This document shows positions 1-7,249 of a stretch of 64,000 nucleotides of DNA, one piece after another (positions within the stretch are counted from its first letter, which is position 1; each line of letters begins with the position of its first letter). The translations under genes were made by a program, and so were the position numbers. A model generated the notes under the pieces. That model had not been told where the DNA came from. It saw only the letters and a list, made by a program, of their open reading frames with translations, and searched no databases. The DNA comes from VFMC01 sp040380855 (lineage in GTDB: Bacteria > Actinomycetota > Acidimicrobiia > Acidimicrobiales > Ilumatobacteraceae), in NCBI GenBank assembly GCA_040380855.1, contig JBEIIG010000002.1, positions 77,201 through 141,200 on the forward strand, read 5' to 3'.

Positions 1-636
1 CGACTACTGATCATCGACGACCTGCGCTGCTGCGACCGGTCGCCGTCGGAGCTCAGCCACCGCCACCGCATTCCCACCAACCTGCTCGCGCACCACCTCG
101 ACGTACTCGAAGGGGCCGGCCTCATCAGCCGCTCCGTGTCGTCGGGTGATGGGCGACGGCGGTACATCGGTCTGCGCTCCCAGGCGCTCGAGGCACTGCA
201 CCAGCCCGTTGTCACCCTGCCACACCGGGTGCTGTTCCTCTGCAGCCACAACTCGGCCCGCTCGCAACTCGCTGCGGCGCTGTGGACCGCTCGCACGGGT
301 CGGCCCGCCGGGTCGGCCGGCACGCGACCCGCCCCTGCGGTGCATCGCGGCGCTGTCGCCGCAGCGCGGCGCGCCGGCCTCGACCTCTCCACGGCACAGC
401 CTCGCTCGATCGGGCGCATCCCCGCCGGCACTCAAGTGGTCACGGTGTGCGACCACGCCCACGAGGAACTCGAACCGGCCTCCGCCTGGTGGCACTGGTC
501 GACCCCCGATCCGGTTCCCGTCGGCACCGCCGCTGCGTTCGACACCGTGGTGGCCTCGCTCGACGCACGCATCAGCGCAGTCGTCGCCTCCCCGACGCTC
601 ACCCGTTCCACCTCATCGACCCGGAGCACCTCATGA
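1..636 (+). CDS. ArsR-ArsC fusion: HTH regulator plus arsenate reductase (5' partial)
   Basis: The reading frame is open from base 1, so the N-terminus lies outside the window. The first ~65 codons look like the end of a winged-helix ArsR domain (AHHLDVLEGAGLISR recognition region followed by a beta-wing). From about base 220 the frame enters a low-molecular-weight phosphatase fold with the P-loop CSHNSARS (C-x5-R) and the VTVCDHAHEE segment that carries the second redox cysteine of thioredoxin/mycoredoxin-type ArsC enzymes. Such proteins reduce As(V) to As(III). The stop overlaps the GAPDH start (ATGA), so it is the first visible gene of a three-gene arsenic operon. The ArsC domain ends in a low-complexity Thr/Ser/Arg tail. 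Fusion of regulator and reductase is seen directly; the function is from family knowledge. Confidence 0.85.
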   Translation, partial: RLLIIDDLRCCDRSPSELSHRHRIPTNLLAHHLDVLEGAGLISRSVSSGDGRRRYIGLRSQALEALHQPVVTLPHRVLFLCSHNSARSQLAAALWTARTGRPAGSAGTRPAPAVHRGAVAAARRAGLDLSTAQPRSIGRIPAGTQVVTVCDHAHEELEPASAWWHWSTPDPVPVGTAAAFDTVVASLDARISAVVASPTLTRSTSSTRSTS

Positions 637-1688
637 ACGCTGTCGCCCCTGTCCGCATCGGCATCAACGGTTTCGGGCGGATGGGGCGCCTCGTCGTGCG
701 CGCCCTGCGCCAGCAGCCCGGCCTGCAGCTGGTTCACGTGAACGAGCACAAGGGCGATGCCGCGACGGCGGCCCATCTGCTGCAGTTCGACACCGTGCAC
801 GGCCGCTACCAGGGTGAGGTCATCTCGTCGGGCTCGATGCTGCACATCGACGGTGCAGCGGTGGGCTACTCGTCGCACGACACCCCGGGTGCGGTGCCCT
901 GGGACGACCACGGTGTCGACATCGTGCTCGAGTGCACCGGCAAGTTCCGTACCGTTGCCCTGCTCGAGCCCTACTTCGCGCGCGGCGTGCGCAAGGTGGT
1001 GGTGGCTGCGCCGGTGAAGGACGAGCCACGACCCGACACGGCGGTGCTGAACGTGGTGATGGGCTGCAACGACCACCTCTACGACCCTGCGGTGCACCGC
1101 ATCGTCACCGCTGCGTCGTGCACCACCAACAGCCTCGCCCCGGTGGTGAAGGTGCTGCACGGCGCCATCGGCATCGAGCGGGGTGCCATCACCACCATCC
1201 ACGACGTCACCAACACCCAGACCATCGTCGATGCGCCCCACAAGGATCTCCGCCGCGCCCGCTCGGCGCTCAACTCGCTCATCCCCACGTCCACCGGGTC
1301 GGCGACGGCGATCACGATGATCTACCCCGAGCTCACCGGGCGACTGAACGGCCTGGCGGTCCGCGTGCCCATGCTGAACGCATCGCTCACCGACGCCGTG
1401 TTCACCATGCGCCGCGACGTGACGGTCGACGAGGTGAACGATCTGCTGCGCACCGCCGCCGAGGGCGACCTGGCCGGCGTCCTCGGCTTCGAGGACCGAC
1501 CACTGGTGTCGGCCGACTACGTGAACGACACCCGCTCGGGCATCGTCGACGGCCTGAGCACGATGGTGGTCGACGACCGCCTGGTGAAGGTGCTCGTCTG
1601 GTACGACAACGAGTACGGCTACGTGTTCCGCATGGCCGAGTTGGCCGCACTGGTGGGTGCTTCGCTCGGGACGAGCACCGCTCGATGA
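633..1688 (+). CDS. glyceraldehyde-3-phosphate dehydrogenase, arsenate-detoxification paralogue
   Basis: A 351-residue type I GAPDH. It starts with a Rossmann glycine motif (INGFGRMGR) and has the catalytic cysteine in ASCTTNSLAP (Cys163) and the C-terminal WYDNEYGY motif. Its ATG overlaps the stop of the ArsR-ArsC gene and its own stop overlaps the start of arsJ. In this setting GAPDH is known to accept arsenate in place of phosphate and form 1-arseno-3-phosphoglycerate, which ArsJ pumps out. The coupling to arsJ therefore points to arsenic resistance rather than glycolysis; a second, glycolytic gap gene is expected elsewhere in the genome (inference). Confidence 0.9.
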   Translation: MNAVAPVRIGINGFGRMGRLVVRALRQQPGLQLVHVNEHKGDAATAAHLLQFDTVHGRYQGEVISSGSMLHIDGAAVGYSSHDTPGAVPWDDHGVDIVLECTGKFRTVALLEPYFARGVRKVVVAAPVKDEPRPDTAVLNVVMGCNDHLYDPAVHRIVTAASCTTNSLAPVVKVLHGAIGIERGAITTIHDVTNTQTIVDAPHKDLRRARSALNSLIPTSTGSATAITMIYPELTGRLNGLAVRVPMLNASLTDAVFTMRRDVTVDEVNDLLRTAAEGDLAGVLGFEDRPLVSADYVNDTRSGIVDGLSTMVVDDRLVKVLVWYDNEYGYVFRMAELAALVGASLGTSTAR

Positions 1689-2917
1689 AGCTGCGCAACT
1701 ACGCCCTCGTCACCGCCGGCTACTGGGCGTTCACGCTCACCGACGGCGCGTTGCGCATGCTGGTGCTGCTGCACTTCCACGACCTCGGCTACTCGCCGGT
1801 GGCGGTCGCCTTCTTGTTCCTCGCCTACGAGTTCATGGGCATCCTCACCAATCTGCTGGGCGGCTGGGTGGGCGCGCGGCGCGGCCTCAACCGCACGCTG
1901 GTGGCCGGCCTCGGCCTGCAGATCGTCGCCCTGGTGGCCCTCACCCTGCAGCAGGCCGGCTGGCGCGAATGGGTGTCGGTGGTGTTCGTGATGGCTGCCC
2001 AGGCACTGTCGGGCATCGCCAAGGACCTCACCAAGATGAGTTCGAAGAGCGCGGTGAAGGCCGTGGCCGGCAACGCCGACGGTGCGCTGTTCAAACTGGT
2101 GGCCGTCCTCACCGGTTCGAAGAACGCGCTGAAGGGCGTGGGCTTCTTCCTGGGCGCCGTGCTGCTGTCGTGGCTGGGGTACGACAACTCGCTGTGGTCG
2201 ATGGCGGCGATGCTGGCCGTCGTCGTGGTGGCGCTGCTGGTGCTGCTGAACGAAGACATCGGTCGTTCGAAGAAGAAGCCGCCGCTGCGGTCGATCCTGT
2301 CGAAGTCGACCGCCATCAACCGCCTGTCGGCTGCCCGGTTCTTCCTGTTCAGCTCGCGCGACATCTGGTTCGTCGTGGCGCTGCCGGTATTCCTCGACGA
2401 GCAACTCGGCTGGTCGTACTCGGGCATCGGGGCCTTCCTGGCGCTGTGGGTCATCGGCTACGGCGCAGTGCAGTCGTTCGCCCCCCGGCTGCTGGCTCGC
2501 GGCGGCAGGCTCGACGAGGTGCGGGCCGCGCAGCGGTGGGCGCTTGTGCTCGCTGCCGTCGCCGCGGCGATCGCCGTGGCCGTCGCGCTCGACATCGCCG
2601 TCACCGTGGCCGTGGTGGGCGGTCTGGTGGTGTTCGGCATGGTGTTCGCCCTGAACTCGTCGCTGCACAGTTACCTCGTGCTGGCCTACAGCGACGACGA
2701 CGAGGTGGCCCTCGACGTGGGCTTCTACTACTCGGCCAACGCCGCCGGCCGGTTGGTGGGCACGCTGCTGTCAGGCGTGCTGTACTTGTGGGACGGCTTG
2801 GTGACGGCGCTGTGGGGCACCGCCGTGTTCGTGCTGGTCACCTGGCTGCTCACCCTGCGCCTGCCCGCAGTGCCCGACGACGTGTCTGTGTCCCTCGCCA
2901 CCGTCGACGCCGACTGA
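1685..2917 (+). CDS. arsJ: ArsJ organoarsenical efflux MFS transporter
   Basis: A 410-residue inner-membrane protein with about 11-12 hydrophobic helices. The start MKLRNYALVTAGYWAFTLTDGALRML is the recognisable opening of ArsJ, and the loops carry conserved Gly/Arg/Lys segments (GGWVGARRGLNR, AKDLTKMSSKSAVK). ArsJ expels 1-arseno-3-phosphoglycerate made by the GAPDH encoded immediately upstream; outside, the product falls apart to arsenate, giving net arsenate export. The gene overlaps gap by 4 bases, so translation is probably coupled. It ends just before a long perfect palindrome shared with the convergent arsR. Confidence 0.92.
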   Translation: MKLRNYALVTAGYWAFTLTDGALRMLVLLHFHDLGYSPVAVAFLFLAYEFMGILTNLLGGWVGARRGLNRTLVAGLGLQIVALVALTLQQAGWREWVSVVFVMAAQALSGIAKDLTKMSSKSAVKAVAGNADGALFKLVAVLTGSKNALKGVGFFLGAVLLSWLGYDNSLWSMAAMLAVVVVALLVLLNEDIGRSKKKPPLRSILSKSTAINRLSAARFFLFSSRDIWFVVALPVFLDEQLGWSYSGIGAFLALWVIGYGAVQSFAPRLLARGGRLDEVRAAQRWALVLAAVAAAIAVAVALDIAVTVAVVGGLVVFGMVFALNSSLHSYLVLAYSDDDEVALDVGFYYSANAAGRLVGTLLSGVLYLWDGLVTALWGTAVFVLVTWLLTLRLPAVPDDVSVSLATVDAD

Positions 2918-2959
2918 CCCCCGCCACCCGACCCGCCCTGCCCCACCCGCTGTCAACCC

Positions 2960-3007
2960 GTTCTTGCGACGATTCGCGTCGAATGCGACGCGAATCGTCG
3001 CAAGAAC
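2960..3007. terminator. 22-bp perfect inverted repeat between convergent arsJ and arsR
   Basis: Arms 2960-2981 and 2986-3007 are exact reverse complements (22 bp) separated by the 4-base loop AATG. It sits between the ends of two convergent genes, where a bidirectional terminator is expected, but there is no T-run on either side. It may therefore be a factor-dependent terminator, an RNA-stabilising hairpin or a dispersed palindromic repeat. Confidence 0.6.
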
Positions 3008-3027
3008 CGACTCGGACTGGTGGCAGG

Positions 3028-3369
3028 TCAGTCGAGGGCGGCGCGCAGTGAGGCCCGCCGGGCGGGCTGGGCGGTGTACCACACCCAGGTGCCACGCCGT
3101 TCGCTGGCCACCAGACCCGCCTCGCGCAGGATGCGGAGGTGATGGCTGACCGTCGGCTGCGAGCGACCCGATGGCCCCACCAGATCGCACACGCACACGC
3201 CGTCCGGCCCGGCGCCGGCGACGAGCGAGAAGAGGTGCAGACGGATCGGGTCGGCGAGGGCGGCGAACCCCCGGGCGGTCTCCTCGGCCGAGGCCATGTC
3301 GAACTCGGGGGAACCCACCGGGGCGCAACACGGCTCGTCGGTACGGGCCTTCGTCGATGTTCGAGCCAT
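3028..3369 (-). CDS. arsR: ArsR-family metalloregulator
   Basis: A 113-residue winged-helix repressor. The core runs ARGFAALADPIRLHLF, then the DNA-binding helices SQPTVSHHLRILREAG, then the wing RRGTWVWYTAQP. A CVCDLVG motif at the start of the recognition region resembles the ELCVCDL metal site of ArsR/CmtR proteins, and an N-terminal vicinal Cys pair (EPCCAPVG) could add As(III) ligands. I chose the ATG at 3369 because a clear GGAGGT lies 8 bases upstream; the open frame continues further but has no family similarity. It faces arsI across a 90-base promoter region holding two matching dyads, so it most likely represses itself and arsI. Confidence 0.88.
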   Translation of the reverse strand: MARTSTKARTDEPCCAPVGSPEFDMASAEETARGFAALADPIRLHLFSLVAGAGPDGVCVCDLVGPSGRSQPTVSHHLRILREAGLVASERRGTWVWYTAQPARRASLRAALD

Positions 3370-3387
3370 GGTGGGCGACCTCCGGGT

Positions 3388-3403
3388 ATTGACATTTGTC
3401 GAT
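3388..3403. promoter_or_regulatory. ArsR box 1
   Basis: ATTGACATTTGTCGAT overlaps the -35 hexamer TTGACA (3389-3394) of a promoter whose -10 is TAGGCT (3411-3416, 16-base spacer). It matches the reverse complement of box 2 closely, as expected for two copies of one operator. Binding here would block RNA polymerase in both directions. Confidence 0.65.
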
Positions 3404-3422
3404 ACAGGGCTAGGCTGACCGC

Positions 3423-3438
3423 ATCGACGAACGTCAAT
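3423..3438. promoter_or_regulatory. ArsR box 2
   Basis: ATCGACGAACGTCAAT is an inverted copy of box 1 (13 of the 15 aligned bases agree) and lies at the predicted transcription start of arsI. The pair of boxes brackets the promoter core. Confidence 0.6.
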
Positions 3439-3458
3439 GTAGCCCGAGGAGCCACACC

Positions 3459-3944
3459 ATGTCACGAGTGCAACTGGCCATCAATGTGTCCGATATCGAC
3501 GCAGCCATCAGCTTCTACACGAAGTTGTTCGGCGTGGGCCCGGCCAAGGTACGCGAGGGCTACGCCAACTTCGCCGTGGCCGACCCGCCGCTGAAGCTGG
3601 TGCTCATCGAAGGGGCGGGCGAACCCGGCAGCCTGAACCACCTGGGCGTCGAGGTCGAGTCGACCGACGAGGTGGGTGCCGCCATCACCCGGCTGCAGGC
3701 CGAGGGCCTCGCCACCGACGTCGAAGAGCAGACCACCTGCTGCTATGCGGTGCAGGACAAGGTGTGGGTGCACGGCCCCGACGCCGAGCCGTGGGAGGTG
3801 TACACCGTGCTGGCCGACGCCCCCACGATGCACGAGGTACCTGCCGCTCCCGCCGCTGCCGATGCCGCCAGCGGCGCTGCGTGTTGCGCGCCTGCTGCCG
3901 TCGCCGAGCCCACCCCCGTCAGCTTCAACGCCCGCTGCTGCTGA
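3459..3944 (+). CDS. arsI: ArsI/CadI-type C-As lyase (VOC superfamily)
   Basis: A 161-residue single-domain vicinal-oxygen-chelate protein very like mycobacterial CadI and the C-As lyase ArsI. Gln5, His61 and Glu113 lie where the VOC metal ligands are expected, and the vicinal Cys94-Cys95 in EEQTTCCYAVQDK is the signature that binds trivalent organoarsenicals. ArsI cleaves the carbon-arsenic bond of methylarsenite. The C-terminus adds a flexible Ala/Pro stretch with two more Cys pairs (AACCAP and a terminal CC), probably extra thiol ligands. It is divergent from arsR and shares its operator region. CadI was first named as cadmium-induced, so the true inducer is open. Confidence 0.88.
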   Translation: MSRVQLAINVSDIDAAISFYTKLFGVGPAKVREGYANFAVADPPLKLVLIEGAGEPGSLNHLGVEVESTDEVGAAITRLQAEGLATDVEEQTTCCYAVQDKVWVHGPDAEPWEVYTVLADAPTMHEVPAAPAAADAASGAACCAPAAVAEPTPVSFNARCC

Positions 3945-3956
3945 TCCGTACCTTCG

Positions 3957-4130
3957 TCACTCGACGACGAGGAACTGGCCCATCAGGCCCTCGTCCTCGT
4001 GGTTCGACATGTGGCAGTGGTACGTGAACGGGTGCTCGCTGCTGGCGTAGTCGTCGAAGCGGGCGACGAACGTGACCCGTTCGTCGCGCTGGATGTACAG
4101 CGTGTCCTTCCAGCCCCGCTCGCAGGCCGG
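3957..4130 (-). pseudogene. 3' remnant of a multicopper oxidase
   Basis: About 58 codons encode only the extreme C-terminus of a multicopper oxidase: a CERGWKDT segment, then HPFTYHCHMSNHEDEG with the His-Cys-His and His copper ligands and the axial Met in GLMGQF. The family is normally 450-600 residues. Upstream of about 4130 the frame no longer resembles an oxidase and there is no plausible start, so the other copper centres are gone. It is a decayed fragment left beside the arsenic genes. Confidence 0.75.
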
Positions 4131-4280
4131 TACCTCGCCGGTGCCGGAGGCCATCCCCGATCGTTGATCGGAAGCGCTTGCCACGCACACCGAGACCGGG
4201 CGCCATTCACCCATCGCTACAGTGCCGCGACAGGCAATCGAGTCGACTCCGAGTTACCGAACCGAGCGGGGGTACCAAGG

Positions 4281-4622
4281 ATGGACGATGAGGTCATCTC
4301 GGAAGAGTTCCTGGCGGAACTGCGTCGATCGCCACCGTTCGCTGAGCCCAGGGATGCGTTCATGCGCCAGTGGCTCGAGGAGCACTGCAACGAAGAGGAC
4401 GCTGCTCTGATGAAAGCTGTGTGGGCGCATCTCTGGGGTCCGGGACCGGTGACGAACCACACGAACCACCTCACTGCGACGATGGGACGGGCACCCACAC
4501 ATGACGAGGTTGCTGCACTCATCGATCACACACTTCGCGTGCTCGAACCGTGCAACGAGGCATGGTGCGAGTCGCCGGAGGACCGACAACTCCAGCTGAT
4601 TCACTACGGACGCCGGTTGTAG
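4281..4622 (+). CDS. hypothetical protein, 113 aa
   Basis: I do not recognise this protein. It begins MDDEVISEEFL, is acidic and helix-rich with many Trp/His/Cys residues (RQWLEEHCNEEDAALMK, THDEVAALIDHTLRV) and has no signal peptide or membrane segment. The ATG at 4281 follows a weak purine run; the open frame extends upstream but that part lies over the oxidase remnant in a different frame and looks non-coding. Codon choice is less GC-biased at third positions than in its neighbours, which hints at recent acquisition together with the broken oxidase. It could also be a fast-evolving lineage-specific gene. Confidence 0.55.
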   Translation: MDDEVISEEFLAELRRSPPFAEPRDAFMRQWLEEHCNEEDAALMKAVWAHLWGPGPVTNHTNHLTATMGRAPTHDEVAALIDHTLRVLEPCNEAWCESPEDRQLQLIHYGRRL

Positions 4623-4670
4623 CCCCGCTCTGGATGGCCTCGACCCCACAAACCACCCGAGCTGCAGCGA

Positions 4671-5114
4671 TCAGTCGATCAGGTCGTATCGGTAGACGTT
4701 GGTGGGGCGCGACTCGAAGCCGATGCGCTGGTAGAGGCGGTTGGCCGCCTCGCGCGAGGGGCGGCTGGTGAGGCTGACCGCCTTCGCGCCGCGGCGGCGG
4801 GCCTCGTCGAGCGCCGCCCGGTTCAGCAGTTCGCCGATGCCGTGACCACGCGCCGACTCGTCGACCACCACGTCTTCGATCCACGCCTTCAGCCCGGTGG
4901 GGATGCGGTAGAAGATGAGCGTGAGGCTGCCCACGATGCGGCCCTCGAGGCGGGCGACGAACAGCACCGACTCGGGGTTCGCCGTGATGAGTCGCAACTC
5001 GTCGAGCGTGGGGGGCGGCGACGACGACAACTGGGGCAACAGGTGCGCCAACGCATCGCGCAACTCGTCGGTGGCCTCGGATGCGATCTCGATCTGCACG
5101 CTCACCCGGCGCAC
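4671..5114 (-). CDS. GNAT-family N-acetyltransferase
   Basis: A 147-residue single GNAT domain. The acetyl-CoA pyrophosphate loop is visible as ESARGHGIGELL (Q/R-x-x-G-x-G/A motif A), preceded by the beta4 strand AWIEDVVVD and followed by LYQRIGFE near the C-terminus. The substrate cannot be told from sequence. The start is uncertain: GTG codons occur at 5114, 5105 and 5099, and none has a clear ribosome-binding site. It is convergent with the small gene at 4281 and divergent from the SCO6745-family gene. Confidence 0.85.
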   Translation of the reverse strand: MRRVSVQIEIASEATDELRDALAHLLPQLSSSPPPTLDELRLITANPESVLFVARLEGRIVGSLTLIFYRIPTGLKAWIEDVVVDESARGHGIGELLNRAALDEARRRGAKAVSLTSRPSREAANRLYQRIGFESRPTNVYRYDLID

Positions 5115-5162
5115 GATACCGGCCGTGGCTGCTCCGACCCGGCGCGTCCGGGCGGGGGCGCA

Positions 5163-5168
5163 TAGCGT
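5163..5168 (+). promoter_or_regulatory. -10 box TAGCGT for the SCO6745-family gene
   Basis: TANNNT hexamer 8 bases before the ATG, leaving essentially no 5' leader. No -35 consensus is evident. Confidence 0.45.
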
Positions 5169-5176
5169 CCGCCGCC

Positions 5177-6079
5177 ATGGACCAGGCCACGCTCTCCGCT
5201 CGTTCCCGCCAACTCGGCTCGGTGCTCGAGCCCGTCATCGGGCAGGTGTACTTCTCGCCCGAGTGCCACGCCAACTACGCCGCGCTCGGGTTCGACCCCA
5301 GCGCCAACCAGGCAGGCGGGGTGGCGCTGCCCGACGGACCGGCCTACTTCACCAGCCGTGGCTCGGTGATGGGGCAGGTTCCCGGCGAGGTGGTGGCCGC
5401 AGCCTTCGCGGTGTTCAACCCCGAGGTGGTGGTGCCGTGCGTGCAGCTGGGCTGGAGCCGCACCGATGCCGCAACCATCTGCGCGGCCCGCGACAACGGC
5501 GCCATCGCCCAGCTGCACCGCATCCTGGGCGACCAGCCCACCGGCCTGGACCGTGTCAACGAACTGCTCGCCCGCGCCGTGGCACCGCTGCGGCCCGAAG
5601 GCCGGCCGCTGTACGCAGGGCTGCGCAGCCTGGCCCTGCCCGACACCCCGCTCGGGGCGATGTGGCGACGAGGCGACATGCTGCGCGAGTACCGCGGCGA
5701 CTCGCACACGGCCGCCTGGATCTCGGCCGGCTTCGACGCCACCGAGATCGGCCTGTTGAGCGAGCTGTACTGGGGCCTGCCGATGCGCAGCTACAGCCGC
5801 ACCCGCGCCTGGACCGACGGGCAGTTCGATGCGGCGCACGCCCGGTTGCAGGCTCGCGGTCTGGTCAACGACACCGGGTTCACCGCAGCGGGCCGCGACG
5901 CCCGCGAAGCGGTGGAGGTGGCGACCGACACCCAGATGCGACCGGCGATCGAGGCCATCGGCGACGACTTCGCCGAACTCGTCGCGTTGATGGAGCCATG
6001 GGGCGCCGCCGTGCGCGCCGGCTTCGGATACCTCAGCTCGGGCCCGCACGACCTCGCCTCGGCTGCCCAGGGCCGCTGA
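5177..6079 (+). CDS. SCO6745-family protein
   Basis: A 300-residue soluble protein of the SCO6745-like family found widely in Actinobacteria; the biochemical role is unknown. The N-terminal part carries a conserved YFSPECHANYAALGFDP segment, the middle ends near DMLREYRGDSHTAAW, and the C-terminal ~100 residues form a winged-helix-like module (AHARLQARGLVNDTGFTAAGRDAREAVE) resembling MarR-type folds. The ATG at 5177 follows a TAGCGT -10 box at leaderless distance. It stands alone upstream of the selenoprotein gene with 28 bases between them. Confidence 0.75.
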   Translation: MDQATLSARSRQLGSVLEPVIGQVYFSPECHANYAALGFDPSANQAGGVALPDGPAYFTSRGSVMGQVPGEVVAAAFAVFNPEVVVPCVQLGWSRTDAATICAARDNGAIAQLHRILGDQPTGLDRVNELLARAVAPLRPEGRPLYAGLRSLALPDTPLGAMWRRGDMLREYRGDSHTAAWISAGFDATEIGLLSELYWGLPMRSYSRTRAWTDGQFDAAHARLQARGLVNDTGFTAAGRDAREAVEVATDTQMRPAIEAIGDDFAELVALMEPWGAAVRAGFGYLSSGPHDLASAAQGR

Positions 6080-6095
6080 GCACGCTGCACCCGGC

Positions 6096-6101
6096 TACGG
6101 T
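6096..6101 (+). promoter_or_regulatory. -10 box TACGGT for the selenoprotein gene
   Basis: TANNNT hexamer exactly 6 bases before the ATG, so the transcript probably begins at the start codon. Confidence 0.5.
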
Positions 6102-6107
6102 GCGCCC

Positions 6108-7193
6108 ATGATCCTCGATTCGCTCGACTCCGTCGATGTCGCCGCCTTCGCCGCACGCACCGGCTGGGAGGCCAAGCCTGAGGGCCTGTGCCGCGGCGAG
6201 GTGTGCGTCCCCGCCCCGGGCGCGTTGCACGCCGACGGCACGCTCGACGTGAGCATCGCCGCCGAACGCCTCGGAATGCCCGTCGTGCACGACGTCACCT
6301 ACGGCACCTACGCCGTGGGGCCGGCCACCGCCACCGGCCGGGCACTCAGCACCGCCGTGGCAGCCGACCCCGAACTGATCGACCGCGACGGCAACCCGTT
6401 CCGGCTCAGCAGCCTCCACGGCCGGAAGGTGTTGCTGGTCGCCTGGTCGAGTTATTGAGGCTGCCGCACCAGCCTGCCCGGGTGGCAGGCGCTCCACACC
6501 GAACTCGAGCCCCTCGGCCTCACCGTCGTCACCGTGGCGATGGACATCGAACCGGCCCACACCTACCAGTGGATCGACGCTGCCGCGCCCACGCACCCCA
6601 GCCTCATCGACACCCGCCACGTCACCGGCGAACTGTTCGGCTTCGTCAACATCCCGATGGCCGTGTGGATCGATGAAACCGGCACCATCGTGAGGCCTGC
6701 AGAGGGCGCGTCGATCCAGCGCAGCCCGATGCGCGACGCGGAGGTGCCGCCCGGTCTGCCCGAGCGCATCGACCGGGCGATGCGCGAAGTGAAGAAGATG
6801 GCCGACGATGCCGTCGCCTACCGGGCGGCGATCGTCGACTGGGCCCAGCACGGTGCCGAGTCGCGCTTCGCGCTGAGTCCCGACGAGGTGGTCGAGCGGT
6901 CACAGCCGCGCGGCGCCGACGAGGCCCGCGCCGCCGCGTGTTTCGAGATGGGCGAGCACCTGCGCCGCACCATCGGCGCCGACGCCGCCGTGCCGTGGTG
7001 GCGCGAGGCGCATCGCCTCCACCCCACCAACTGGACCTACAAGCGGCAGGCCTGGACGCTGGTCACCACGCCCGAGGGCGCCACCGAGAACGATCTGTTC
7101 CAGGGCCCGAACGACGTGTACGAGGGCAATTGGCTCGACGACGTCATCGCCCTCGGTGGCGGCGAGGCCTACGTACTCGCACCGCAACTGTGA
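6108..7193 (+). CDS. TlpA/AhpC-like redoxin, putative selenoprotein (Sec117 at in-frame TGA)
   Basis: The 5' part ends at TGA (6456-6458) in the middle of a thioredoxin fold, and the same frame continues to 7193 without another stop. Read through, the active site is WSSY-U-GC, with Sec117 followed by Gly118 and Cys119 where related redoxins carry a Cys in the W-x-x-x-C-G-C motif. Downstream are LPGWQALHTELEPLG (helix 1), VTVAMD (strand) and the cis-Pro loop NIPMAVWID, so both halves are parts of one domain. Residues 1-75 form an N-terminal extension with a CRGEVC motif; residues ~230-361 form a helical C-terminal region. A 7-bp hairpin starts 13 bases after the TGA (see SECIS entry). The total is 361 residues. 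The alternatives, a nonsense mutation or a sequencing error, fit less well because the downstream half is well preserved. SelA/SelB/SelC are not in this window. Confidence 0.8.
6472..6490 (+). promoter_or_regulatory. putative bacterial SECIS hairpin
   Basis: GCCTGCC (6472-6478) pairs perfectly with GGCAGGC (6484-6490) around the apical loop CGGGT. The stem begins 13 bases after the TGA and the loop 20 bases after it, within the range known for bacterial SECIS elements, and the loop has a G in its second position as SelB-binding loops require. It lies inside the coding sequence, as in E. coli fdhF. Confidence 0.7.
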
Positions 7194-7237
7194 GTCGTTC
7201 GGTACCCCACTCGTACCGCCAGGCGCCTCGACGTCGG

Positions 7238-7243
7238 TAGCGT
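7238..7243 (+). promoter_or_regulatory. -10 box TAGCGT for the PAC2 gene
   Basis: TANNNT hexamer 6 bases before the ATG; leaderless geometry. Confidence 0.5.
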
Positions 7244-7249
7244 GACCGC

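Noticed and set aside
1619..2668. Long open frame antisense to arsJ
   Set aside because: It mirrors the GC-rich codon bias of arsJ on the other strand; composition is His/Gln/Arg-rich with no domain. The same applies to most other long antisense frames in the window.
6534..7193. A separate gene starting at an internal ATG after the TGA
   Set aside because: It would begin after the active site and first helix of the redoxin domain; read-through as Sec explains the whole frame and the hairpin.
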